Both the position numbers and the translations under genes were made by a program. A stretch of 64,000 nucleotides of DNA. Origin: Brachypodium distachyon. Its lineage: Eukaryota > Streptophyta > Magnoliopsida > Poales > Poaceae. This document shows positions 1-11,033 of the stretch, piece after piece. The notes under the pieces are model-generated. The model was given only the letters and a program-made list of their open reading frames with translations, was not told where the DNA came from and ran no database searches. Location of the stretch: positions 25,452,613 through 25,516,612 of the forward strand of contig NC_016135.3 of the NCBI RefSeq assembly GCF_000005505.3, in the 5' to 3' direction. Every line of letters begins with the position of its first letter. The first letter of the stretch is position 1.

Positions 1-517
1 AACCGTGGTTCCATTTTAGTGCTACAACCATTACTAGTACTACACATCTACGCTGGCAACAGATTTGAACTTTCATAGCAGACCATATATTGCTCAATTA
101 AACAAATAGAATTTTTCTGTAATTTACTCGGGGAAAAACACTGATCAATCTTATCCTGGTTAAGCCCACAGCTTCTCACAAAACTCGGTGATATTGATTT
201 CATCAATGCAAGTCAACATAATTCCTTAACTTAGGACCTCGAGGTCATTGGAAGACCTTATAAAAGCAGGTAACTGGATCACATATCACAGCATTTTGCT
301 CCATTACTACTTCATTGAACGCTAACGAACTATGTTTTCATAACAAATGACAGGATGAGCAGCATTGCCAAATTAATGAGACATCAGCAAGCAAACCTAC
401 GACTGACAATGTAATCAACAAATTCACCAATCCAAGGCGTCCCCGGTATGCTCAGACAATAACCGGATTCTCAACTCAACAAATAGTACATACATCAGAC
501 GAGACGGGAGCGCTTAC
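1..517. other. Left edge, no confident gene
   Basis: AT-rich sequence with no long open frame. On the minus strand, 219 down to 160 can be read as a 19-residue tail (MLTCIDEINITEFCEKLWA) followed by TAA. It could be the last exon of the gene whose possible first exon lies at 518-607. An in-frame TAA just upstream forces the exon to begin at a poor acceptor (TTAAG), so this is only a possibility. Confidence 0.25.
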
Positions 518-607
518 CTCGCTGGAGATCGGCCTGGGGATCCTCGTGAGGGACCGCAGAGAGTACAGATCCCGCACGCCCCTGCAATAGCAGATAGAAC
601 AAGACAT
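518..607 (-). other. Possible 5' exon of a minus-strand gene
   Basis: Read on the minus strand, this segment opens with ATG at 607, stays open for 30 codons and stops exactly at a consensus donor (GAG|GTAAGC at 518/517). Inside it is a good acceptor (CTATTGCAG, exon from 581), so the real exon may be 518-581 with an upstream leader exon in the GC-rich stretch 640-900. The translation includes RDLYSLRSLTRIPRPISSE, which looks protein-like but belongs to no family I recognise. The downstream exons would lie at or beyond the left edge, so the gene cannot be completed here. Confidence 0.3.
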
Positions 608-618
608 TATACACCGAA

Positions 619-2446
619 ACCCTAATTTGGCGGGGCAAATTCCTAGGTCGTTCCCCGTACCGGCGCAACATGACGGGCGATGTCAGAGGAGACCTCCGCC
701 TCTAGGTATTCTTGTCGCTTGGCAGGGAGGAGGGGCGCGGAGCGGCGCAGCTCCGATCGTTCTGTAGGGTCACCGCCTTGCGCCGCAGGGGCGAGCCGGC
801 GACGGCGGGGAAGAGGGGAACACGGAAGACGGCCGGGTGAGGGTGACGCAGGGTCGCCGTGCACTTGTGCGGCTTTGGGAATAAACGTTTCGGGAGAATG
901 CGAGACTATTCTCGAGTAATATTTTCGAGAGTAAATAAAATTCACAAGCGAAATTCAAATGATTTTCATGGAAAAAAATTTGGAGTGTTCTAATTTTTTA
1001 GAATTCCTTTTTTTCAAGGAAAATTTGAGGAGTTCTTGCGTATGGTATTGTTTGATCGTTCGATTAAGAGCCATAGAGATTTATCGTATAGATCACGGTG
1101 CATGCAATTTTAGGGGTGGATTTCTTCGAGTTCAACCTCATAAAAAATTGGTTTTCCTTTATAGCAGCATAACAATCACCTAACTTTTTAAGAATTTCAG
1201 TAACATGTTTATGTGTTCCCAATTATTGCAGTATTTAACATGCCATGGTATCCAGCTTATGATTCATACTTGCTAGTTCAAATATCATGCTAAAAATGTT
1301 GATTTAAAGATTAAATATTTGAAGGTTGAGCTAAAATGGAATCCTGTTTGCATCCCTAATCACGGGGCTAAAATACGGTGAGAAAGCATGATAGTTGTTG
1401 TGAACCAAACGCCTTTACCAAGTTATGACAAATATTTGGTAAAAAGAACACGCATACGCTCACAATACGTGCGCACACTCACCCTTATGAATGCATACAC
1501 ATAGACCCTATTCCTATGAGCATCTTCAAAAGATTGAACATGCAAATCTTGAGAGATTGGCGAAGTCACCGCCTCGTTGTTGACGGTACGTCATCTACCA
1601 CTGAAAGAATAGCTCAAGTTAAAATCCTGGAATAATTCAAAAAAATGTGACACGCATGTCAAGTCAACCTGGATAGGCTAATTCAACCACAAGGAACCAA
1701 GCTACCTGAGTTATGACCAATTCAGAAAAAGATACTCAGCTGGTCCTCACCGTTAACCAAACATTTTCTAAACTCTCGTTAATCAACTCAGCTAGTCCTC
1801 GCCATAAGACTGATCGAGTAATATTTTGCAAACAAGTACAGTACATAACCCTGCATAGTTAGATCCATGCCATCCTCAGCTTAATCTATGTCATGGCGCA
1901 GGCTGTGATCAGTGACACCGACCGATTGGCATCAGTCACATAACTTTCTTGTGTGATTTACCTCTCATGCGAGCCTTTATCTTTTCATAAGCAACACCAC
2001 GGTTTTTGATGCCAGGCCTTGCTCGTACACAATCCTAACCATTACTCCAGAAAAAAACATTACTCCACTGGTGTTCAGGAGATATCAACAGTGTGATTTC
2101 CCTTTGTTGTAGGAGTTATTACGCTCAAAAATAGAATTCAGAACGATGCTAAGAGAGGCGAATCCATAATTGCAGAAAGGGCCGAAGGTGACAAAGAGTT
2201 GACATATTCAATCTTGAGGCTTTCGCCGCTCAGGTAGAATTATGTTAGCGAAACATCTGTTCAACTCCATGGAAACAAACAACAATGACACAAAGTTCCC
2301 TCTAATCGCTTCAAATCATAAATCCTACAAGCCCACACATTCTGATCGTGTGGGCCGTTTTCAACTCTAAGGGAAGTTTGATTCCGAGAACATGACGAAA
2401 CCAGGCACACCTCTTCGCATGGTAACTAGGGCAGCGTCCAAGAGCT
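619..2446. other. Intergenic spacer
   Basis: The first 300 bases are GC-rich and contain an AAACCCTAA motif and a TTTGGCGGGGC (E2F-like) motif read from the opposite strand, as is common near plant promoters. The rest is AT-rich with only short, unsupported open frames. The last part (about 2220-2446) probably holds the 3' untranslated region of the acidic-protein gene. I see no other feature. Confidence 0.4.
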
Positions 2447-4190
2447 TCACTTCTTCCTCTTCTTTGGGGGCTGGAGCGAGTCTTCATCGTCATCTTCCTC
2501 CTCGTCCTCGTTGTCCTGATCGTCATCTTCCTCTTCTACTCCATCTTCATCATCTTCACCGGCATCTTCATCATCATCCTCATCCTCATTGTCATCATCG
2601 TCGTCGTCGTCATCATCACCACCTCCTCCGCCCTCCTGCTCCTCCGGTTCTTCCTCATCCTCCTCACCATTCTCCTCACCATCACCTATTTGTTTCTTCT
2701 TGTTATCATTGCCCTTAGCATTGTCATACTCCTCTCCTTCTGAGATTTCCTCTTCACCCTCCGCAAAGTCACCATCATCATCCCCATCATCATCATCTCC
2801 ATCTTCATCGCCAGCATCAGTAGGAGCAGCTTCATCGCTCTTCTTTCCACCCATCTTGAACTCAGGGGCACAACAGATAGTATCCTGTACAATTATTACA
2901 CAAATATAGTTAGTCAGAATGCAAACATCTAGAGCAAAGCTTTAAAATACTGAAAAAGTAAAAAGGATTAAATGAAACAATTTCTTCTTGTGACCAACAG
3001 CTGGCCACACGCCTAAACACAAAATGGCTCCAAAATTAAATAGATGCGATTGATGTATCTACTGAATGCAAGATGCCGCCTGCTTACCAAGCAGATAAAC
3101 CAACGTTGTATTGCTGCTATATTGTTTTTGGCTGGAAAGGAGCAGAAGCTTGCATAACCTGATCTCACTACGAAATTCCCCGGTGGATGTTTCAGGTTTC
3201 ATTTCTCCAGTCACATGGGTTCAAACCTGAACATTATATATAGATCAATTTACCTGACTTCTCGATCTAACACCGATTACCAGAACAATCAAAGATGGCC
3301 GTTTTCATAATAACCTGTCTACAATGTTCATCTGTACGACTCATGTAAAGCCAGAACAAACATGGACAGTGTTAGAAGAAAGTGTGACCTAGTAAAAATA
3401 ACTCTAGCCAAGGGAAGGGAGCCCACTGCAAAAATGATTACAGGAGGACTCCCTTGTGTTGCAGTCGCGAGCACCGACAGTAAGTAAACAGTACACAGAC
3501 AGGTGGGACCGTGTGGCAACAACTTTCGCCATCAAAGAAGTCTTCATCACACTTAAGAAAGTGATTAATCTTACCAAATCACTCACTAATCATGCTGCTT
3601 ACAGGTTAAGCAACACAAATCCGAGTACTTCCGTAGACCTACCCAGGGAAGGTATCTAAGAACGAATATTCCCATAGCCTATGGGAAGCGAATATTCGGG
3701 CCCTACAGTCTACTAGGGGCAAGGAGTTGTAATAAAGAAGCAACGACAGGGCGCTTTCTTTTATGCCATGCCACGCGGGGCCCACCTGCGCGGAACTCAA
3801 ACCCCGAGCTGAAAACCGCAGCCTAAACCCAACACACAGTTCCGCATCCGAAAAGCACAGAAAGCCAGAACCATACCTCGCTCAACGGTACAAAAGCAGC
3901 GTTGAAGACTTGAACTGAACCACCCTGATTTTTTTTTTCTCGTAAAATAAAATAATACGCACGCTAGAGATAAAATAATTCGCACGCTAATTGAGAGGGG
4001 AAAAGACAAAGCAGATATTTAAAAGAGTAAAATGACAAGGAAGAGACGAGATGCATGTATGACTCATGCGATATTTGCGGTTAAGGGGTTCATTTACCTC
4101 GGCGCCGGCGGCGGTGAGCAGCTCGGCGAGGTCGTCGTCGGCGCAGGCGTGCAGGGCTCCGGGAGCCGCAGGTTCCATGACGGTGTCCAT
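2447..4190 (-). CDS. Highly acidic nuclear protein with C-terminal basic NLS
   Basis: Two coding exons, joined in phase 0, give 176 aa. Exon 1 (4190-4098, 31 codons, ends GAG|GTAAATG) encodes a small helical start, DDDLAELLTAAGAE. Exon 2 (2884-2447, acceptor TGTACAG) starts with DTICCAPEFKMGGKKSDEAA and then becomes an almost unbroken Asp/Glu tract with Gly, ending in PPKKRKK, a monopartite nuclear localisation signal. The ATG at 2854 inside exon 2 is an alternative internal start, but the upstream exon fits the splice signals and phase. Acidic tails of this kind occur in histone- and ribosome-handling nuclear proteins; no enzymatic domain is visible, so the function is unassigned. The coding strand is rich in GAT/GAA/GAG repeats, which makes long meaningless open frames on the opposite strand. 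Confidence 0.75.
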
Positions 4191-4200
4191 ATCTCGACGG

Positions 4201-4990
4201 CTGCAAGGGGAACACGTGGACAGTCAAAGAGGATTTACAAGACGTCAGTCGGATGGGGGTTATACCGTTAGAGGCAACAACAACAAACCTTAAAAACCTT
4301 GGGTACATTTTTTACTTTCCCAAGGCGGTGGAAAAAGGCATGCGCCCGTCAGATTTTGTGTACCCTAATTTTAGCAAAAATCCATGCTACTGCTTCTGCT
4401 AGGCCGCAGAAGAGAAACAGAACTACCAGTCGAAATAAGAAAGAGAGAGAGAGAAAAAAAAGGAAGAAGAGAAAGCAGAGCACAAGACATATTTTCTTTC
4501 AGTGAGAGAACCTGAAATGGGTAAACTCTACTGAACACACAAACCATGGCAAGCTTCTGACTTTGCAGGTATGCGTGTAAAAATCTCATGCGATAAGCTC
4601 GGACCCTAAAAACTTGTGCATAAAACAACAACCTTTGAACAGAGGCTAACAGAAACAACACCGGATTTTATGATTATTATTCTAATAGAAAGAATCGAAG
4701 ATGAGTGGAATTAGGGTGAGGTGAACATAATCCTAGAGAGGCAGAGGGGTTTACCTTGTCCTGAGGAAGCCGAAACTAGGAGACGCAGATCTGTGGGTTT
4801 CAGGAAGATTTGAGGGCTCAGCGGACAGACAACTATGCCGACGACTCCATTGGAGAGGCAAGAGGAGAGCAGAGAGCAAGTGAGGGATAGGGAGCGGGGG
4901 CAGAACGGGCAAGAGGAGGCTGCGACACGGGCAGGGCAGGTGGTGGGCGCAGGACTGGCGTGGGCAGCGACGGGTGGAGGGCAGATAGGT
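4201..4990 (-). other. 5' leader exon and leader intron of the acidic-protein gene
   Basis: Upstream of the ATG at 4190 an acceptor (CCCCTTGCAG, exon from 4200) pairs with a strong donor at 4755/4754 (CAAG|GTAAAC). This defines a leader intron of about 550 bp (4201-4754) and a non-coding first exon from 4755 to roughly 4990; the transcription start is not placed. Introns in the leader often raise expression of plant housekeeping genes. The intron is AT-rich with a polypyrimidine tract next to the acceptor. Confidence 0.55.
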
Positions 4991-7900
4991 AAATTCTCGG
5001 CTATTTCCGGGGATCGAAGGGAGATTTTGTGCTTTCTCGGGGTCTGGGCCGTGAGTCGAGAGAAACTGAAGGATGATCAAACGGCTGGCGTCGGGCAGGG
5101 AACCCACGTCACATCCCCACCGCACGCGTTCCGGTCGTCGTCACCCGAAGAGGGCGGCGGACCCCAGAAGTCAAGTCCTGATACCCGAGTGCCTCATGGC
5201 TGGCTGGGACCACGTCATCGGCTGCTTGCACGTGACGTGTCCTCTCCTCGGCCTTCTGCTACACGCTGCTGCACGTAGCAAGTAGAGAGAGAAGAAAAAA
5301 ATTATGATGGGCGGAGAAACTTTGAATACCAGCGGCTCGAGTAGGTGAGCACTGAGCACCGAAAAAGGCGAGGACACGGCCCAATAGATGAGAAACACGA
5401 TATGGATGTACACCCACCTGTTTCGTGACAAATACCCGCGTACTCGCTCCAGGGATGCACGCAGGACAGCCTTCAAATCAAAATTTTGACAAATAATTAG
5501 AGTAACAAATTCGTAATGGCCTAGGAGAAATACACTGTTTAGTGCGCTCGTTTCTGTTGTCCAGCACGATCGCTGTTAACGCGCAGAAGCACGCGACCGC
5601 TAACAAAATCGGAGTAGGACGTAACTCTGGATAAATAGGTCTGACGACGTCCAAACTGATAAATAAAAGATTACCACGAAATACACAGAATGGCGAGGAA
5701 AATGGGGTCGCGACGGCAAGAAGCAAAGAAAATTAGAAGTGAAGATTAAGCAGCATCAGTAAAGCTTCAAAGTAGCAGACCACTTGCGTGCTGGATGCTG
5801 GCAAAAAAGTGTCTGCAGGTTAGTGGGCGAGCGGGAAATCAGGTATAGGATTCGTTTGTTCTGTAGGCTGGGAACTTTCTACGTCCGCTGATAAACGTTC
5901 AAGTCTGGCTGAGAACCACCGACGGTTCTTTCACATTACAGAAACTCCACTGACATGGACCTGACATAACCTCGAAGAGTAAAGGTACTGTGTGACCTGC
6001 TACATGTTTCTGTCGCATGTAACCAATTTGCAAAATATAAAAATTCAGCTGTGTCGTCAAACTGCACTTTCAGGAATACCAGCAAACAGGTACATTTTAA
6101 GCTCTTAGGAAAAGCCGGGGAACCCCATTTTCAAAAAACTAACACATACAAACATAAGCATCAGAAGCAACGCAAAACCTTACCTTGATTGTCCAGAAAA
6201 GAGTACGCAAGGCGTAGGCACACCCCAAAATATTGATTCTGCCCCCACAAAAGAATTGGCAAGGATGCTAACAACCTGTTTATTCCATCTACAAACTTCC
6301 AGCAGAAACTGCTAAATCACATTCTGCCAACATAAGAACCTTGTATGTACGAGCATGCTAAAATGAATATTCAACTTCTTGAACAGACAGGATGACATTA
6401 AAAGCTCAAGGAAACTTGCTCAAGAGGTTTTCAAAAACTTATAGCGAAAAGGATCTAATAGTAGAATGGCAATTTCTGTCAAGTGAGCAACACATCATGT
6501 TTAAGAACATAAAAAATGATAGAGAAAGATAGCAATGGAGAAGTCCTCCAAGGGGTAAGTTGTTCCCACTTCACAGCGTTAGCAAAGTAACAAGTATGTT
6601 TAAAACAACATACTCCGTATTATATATAACTTAAGAAAGGAATTGTTAGATATTTATACCGCGCCCATTTATGCACAGCAACCCAGCAACCCTTAATTAA
6701 AATTATATAGCACTAAAAAACTGTAAAGCCTGTTGCCACTTGTAACTTCATAGAAGACATCAGGGATATAATTGGTAACATGAATTTTTCCTTTTTAGAT
6801 GTGGCCAACCTGGTAATCTTTCGGTACTGGTGGTTACTAATTACTACTTTGGCACTGAAACTTAAGTTTTTTTGCAAGTAATAAAGACATAGCTAACGGA
6901 AGGTAATTTAAATCATAGTACACACTTAAAAAACTCAACAGATAGGCACAAACAGCTTTTATTTACGTCAACCTTGTGGTACCACGGGGAGGCCTGAACT
7001 CGATCCATGGTCGTCTATATGGAAAGCAGGTCCAATTTTGAGAATAACGTAGCAAATTAATAGACTGCCGTGGATTTCGAGTGTGCATTAACTAGTACTG
7101 ACAAATTTATATCCTGGTACAAGCCTAATATCAGGCATCCATCCTGGTATATGCAAGCTCCTTATGGACTCAAAGCATAGTCGTAGTTAAATCGCAATTT
7201 GGCACAACATCAAACAGAAAAATAAAACCAGTAGCTAAAAGAAAAACTACTGAAGAACTAATAATAGCTCACAGTGGAATCCTTAACCACAGCCCATCTA
7301 TAAGCAGAAGCATTAAACTTCAAAAGCAACATAAAATAGCAATCATATAAATTTTATAAATCATATCACAATGGTGTGATTAAATTCATTACTTCGGATT
7401 CTCCTAATCATGGTGGGAAAATATACCTACCAATGTTCAACAATAGATCTCCAAATACAAGAAAACCTCATTCCGCTCCTAGGTATTCAATTCAATTAAT
7501 TCAATTGAAGTCCAAAAACTATTCTACTGGGATTTGGATTTGATTCAATACATTTCGAGCCTGAATTTTCCAGTTTGGGTGTCCATCGGGAATTCGGGAT
7601 CAAAACTTTGATGAACCAACAATGCCAGTCCAACTGTCGAATAGAAGAACCAGTACTCTAATCTAAGAGCCAAACTCCAACCCAATAAACAACTCACTCT
7701 GTAGGCACCCTGTCGATGAAGCACGAAAGACCAAGGATGAGAGGGGACATGGGAGAGGAGCAGAAGCACACACGAGAAGCTATGGTTTTGTTTTGGCGAT
7801 ACAGCGAGGGGGTCGCCTCCATAGGAGAACGGAGAGGGTGACTCAGGAGAATGGAGTGGAGGTTGTGCTTGCTAGGAGGCTTGCCGAGAGAGAAGAGGTG

Positions 7901-9480
7901 GCGAGGGAGATCGAGGTCAGGGAGACTCACAAGAACACTGGCTGTTGCTTCACATAGACTTCGATCACGCTATATCACATCTCATGTAATTTGCTATATA
8001 ATCATCAATTCCATTTCCAGTAGCAGCCCAACATCCTTGCCAGCAGAGTTGAATTCCAATTCCGCAATTCGAAGGCTAATGCCCGGCAACCAAACAAGGT
8101 GTAACATATATTGCATTGCACTTCAGCACACAACAGAGCAACATTAACTAACAGCAGCTTCATACGGTTTCTACGGGGTTCAGGCTTTGGCAGCACATAA
8201 GACAACAAAAGTTCAATCCACACTAGCAATACAAATTACAAACCCAAGATAGCATAGCTTAGCACTAAACTCTATTGATGTTTGGACAGCTTAGTTAAAA
8301 TCAAGATCATCAGCAAGAACACGGAAGCGGAAGAAAAGGTCAAATCCTTGTAGATCAACATCAATAAATCAAAACAGAATAATCATTAGATTTAATACTC
8401 CCTCCGTCCAACAAAGGATGTCTCAACTTTGACTAAATTTGAACGCATCTATACACTAAGTCATGTCTAGATACATCCAAATTTTGACAAACTTGAGACA
8501 TCTTTTGTTAGACAGAGGGAGTAATTGTTTTTAGCTAGTTGATCAGCATATCCTAACACAAGCAATTAACCTTATCCAAAATTTGGTTCAAGTAGTGTCA
8601 TTCAATAAAAAATGCTACACAGGCATCCAATTATAAAAAGTGACAGCATGAGGGGTTGCACAAAGAGACTGAAGGAAGATGAAAGAGCATGACTGCTAAG
8701 CTTGGATCATATAGTACAGTTCAACAAACTTAATTTGCTAATAACATGCCTTGGAGAGGACATGTTGCTTATGATCACCCTCCTTAAATGGACATCACAA
8801 TTTCAAGTTATAATAAACGCATGACACGCTTGAAACCTATTCTCCATGGATACAGGACAACACCAGACAGTTTAAGAAGCAAGTTCCAAGGAGAGCAGAG
8901 TTCATAACATTGAAGGTTTAAAAGACCACAGCTGCCAAACTCAACCTCAAGCCAGAAATTTCGAGGATGACTGCAAAAGATATGGGTATCCCATACCTCC
9001 AAATGACATTGCAACAGCAACCAAAATGACTTCCAAGTGCCCAGAAACCATTTCACATCACCGATAAGATCAGATAACAACCCAACGAGTAAACTACAGA
9101 CATTTCAGTACAGGAAACCAAACCATAAGTACATGATGAAGTTGTAAAGGCAGAACTACATAATTGGGCAATAAATCGTCATAAATACTTCAAGAAAGCT
9201 CCTTCTGCAAATACCGCCTCGAAGGTATCTGATTCAAAAGCATCTGACAGCAAAAGCCAACAGCAGGAACCCTTCCGCAAGACTTCAGCACCAACATAGA
9301 TTCAAAATCCATCCGAATGCAAAACCACATGAACGAACCACGAGCAGCAGATGCCAAACTAAAATACAGTGAGAAACAATCAGAAAGCTATACAGAAAAA
9401 TCATCAAATCACAAAGAATGCATAGAGAATGAAAGAACTCAAATCAATAGTAAATGTGGGCATGAATGGAAGAGGTTGTC
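4991..9480. other. Long spacer, possibly with 3' UTR of the RRM gene
   Basis: No convincing coding region on either strand. The first few hundred bases are GC-rich and probably hold the promoter of the acidic-protein gene. The rest is AT-rich with one Stowaway MITE (8396-8523). Part of 8.5-9.48 kb is likely the 3' untranslated region of the RRM protein gene; UBA2-type genes in plants are known for long, sometimes spliced 3' UTRs, but I cannot place introns from sequence alone. Confidence 0.35.
8396..8523. mobile_element. Stowaway-type MITE
   Basis: A 128-bp element bounded by TA and ending in inverted repeats CTCCCTCCGTCC / GACAGAGGGAG. The two halves are imperfectly complementary (CAAAGGATGTCTCAA against TTGAGACATCTTTTG). 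This is the signature of Stowaway elements (Tc1/mariner superfamily, TA target duplication), which are very common in Pooideae introns and flanks. It has no coding capacity. Confidence 0.9.
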
Positions 9481-9500
9481 AGTTGATATACCTAGAGCTG

Positions 9501-11033
9501 TCAATAGCCACCCTGGAAACCAGTACCACCAATCTGGGAACTTGGCACTTGACCCTGCCCAGCAGCTCCAGCCTGATAACCAGCACCAGCAGCGGCTGCT
9601 GCAGTAGTACCTGTCTGGGAAGCTGCTTGGCCAACCTGAAACCCAGCAGAAGTCTGGAACCCAGGTGCCCCCTGAAAACCAGGAGCTCCTTGATATGCTG
9701 CAGCTCCCTGAATACCTGCTGCATTTGGAAAATTGACACCACCAGCTGCAAACCCCTGTGTCCCAAAACCTTGAGCTCCAAAACCAGGAATGCCAGCTGT
9801 GTGTTGGCCCCCAGCGCCCAACGCGGCAGCAGCAAAAGCTGGATTTAGTGATGCGAGCATAGCTGGGTTCTGGATCGCTGCTGCCATCATGGCGAGCATT
9901 GCAGTATTTGGCTGCGCAAACGCCTGTTGCTGCGCACCCATTCCCATCATGGCAGCTTGCTGAGCGAACCCCATGTCATGAACAGCAGTAGCACCATATG
10001 CTGATGTATCATATGGAGTAATGGCAGCAATAGAAGGTACGGCCATCTGTGCAGAAGCCGTGGTGGCATTAGGGTTAGCAGCACTGGTGTTCATCCCAGG
10101 TGTGCCCTTCGTCCTCCCATCTATAGCCTTCTGAATATTGAGCATCTTGCCATCAAAATTCCTCATGGGCTCCTCCAGGGCACGCCGGGCACTCTCCACA
10201 GACTTGTAAACAAACAGCGCAAACCCCTTAGGTTTACCAGTGCTCTTGTCAAAACCTAATGGCCCCTCCTCAATCTCACCAAACTGCGAAAAGTACTCGT
10301 AGAGGCGGTCAACATCAACATCAGCGTGCACGTTACCAACAAAGATTTTGCGCGGCATGTTGTCGGGTTGCGAGGACGATGTAGCAGGAGCGGTATTGGT
10401 AGCACCGGGGTTGGAGTTGGCGTTGTTGTTGGAGCTAGGGTTCTGGGACTGGGACTGGGAGGATGGGGGCGCAGGACCAGAGGCAGCGAGGTGGCAAAAG
10501 GCAATACGGCCGCCGATCTGGAGCTGGGGGCGGCGGAGGGCGCGAAGTGCTGCGGTGCGGGAACGGAATAGGACGAAGCCGTAGCCCTTGGATTTACCAG
10601 ATTGCTTATCTGATATGACGCGGCAGTCCTCTAGGTCGCCGAAGCGGGAGAACGCGGAGCGGAGGTCCTCGGCGCCGGCGCCCCAGCCGAGGCCGTGCAC
10701 GAAGAGCTTCCTACTCGCGGGGTCCGTCTCCGCCGCGCGCCGCACGGCCGCCATGGTCGCGGGGCTCGTCTCGGCGGCCACGCGGAGCAGCGCCACGAGC
10801 TGCTCCCTCGACAGCGGCTCGAGCAGCTTGGTGATGTCCTCCTCGTCATCCCCGTCGGCGCCGTCCTCCTCCTCGGCGGCGGCCTCAGCGGTGGGCTCCG
10901 GGGTGTCGTCGTTGATGGGGAAGTAGATGGTGCCGCGGGGCTTGAGCTCGGAGGATGAGAGCTCCTTCAGGTGCTTGGCGACGGCAGGATCGGCGGCGGA
11001 CTCGGCCGGATCTGCCTTCCGCTTCGGCGCCAT
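9501..11033 (-). CDS. Two-RRM RNA-binding protein, UBP1-associated protein 2 (UBA2) type
   Basis: An intronless frame of 510 aa. An acidic, Ala-rich N-terminus (residues 1-105, with EEEDGADGDDEED) leads to RRM1 at about 109-183 (RNP2 KLFVHGLG, RNP1 KGYGFVLF) and RRM2 at about 229-303 (RNP2 KIFVGNV, RNP1 KGFALFVY). The linker is a Ser/Asn/Gln-rich stretch, and the long Gly/Ala/Gln-rich tail carries repeats such as GFQGAPGFQ. This layout matches the plant UBA2a/b/c family, nuclear hnRNP-like proteins that bind U-rich 3' UTRs, associate with UBP1 and act in mRNA stabilisation, ABA and wound responses (family knowledge). The start at 11033 lies in a good context (GGCGCCATGG when read with the first codons on the minus strand) and precedes the acidic region typical of the family. 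The C-terminal tail is low-complexity and probably disordered. Which UBA2 subgroup it belongs to is not settled. Confidence 0.88.
   Translation of the reverse strand: MAPKRKADPAESAADPAVAKHLKELSSSELKPRGTIYFPINDDTPEPTAEAAAEEEDGADGDDEEDITKLLEPLSREQLVALLRVAAETSPATMAAVRRAAETDPASRKLFVHGLGWGAGAEDLRSAFSRFGDLEDCRVISDKQSGKSKGYGFVLFRSRTAALRALRRPQLQIGGRIAFCHLAASGPAPPSSQSQSQNPSSNNNANSNPGATNTAPATSSSQPDNMPRKIFVGNVHADVDVDRLYEYFSQFGEIEEGPLGFDKSTGKPKGFALFVYKSVESARRALEEPMRNFDGKMLNIQKAIDGRTKGTPGMNTSAANPNATTASAQMAVPSIAAITPYDTSAYGATAVHDMGFAQQAAMMGMGAQQQAFAQPNTAMLAMMAAAIQNPAMLASLNPAFAAAALGAGGQHTAGIPGFGAQGFGTQGFAAGGVNFPNAAGIQGAAAYQGAPGFQGAPGFQTSAGFQVGQAASQTGTTAAAAAGAGYQAGAAGQGQVPSSQIGGTGFQGGY

Noticed and set aside
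2392..2909. Long plus-strand open frames over the acidic-protein gene (Ser/His/Pro-rich)
   Set aside because: They are antisense translations of GAT/GAA codon runs; composition is pure low complexity and the minus-strand gene explains the sequence.
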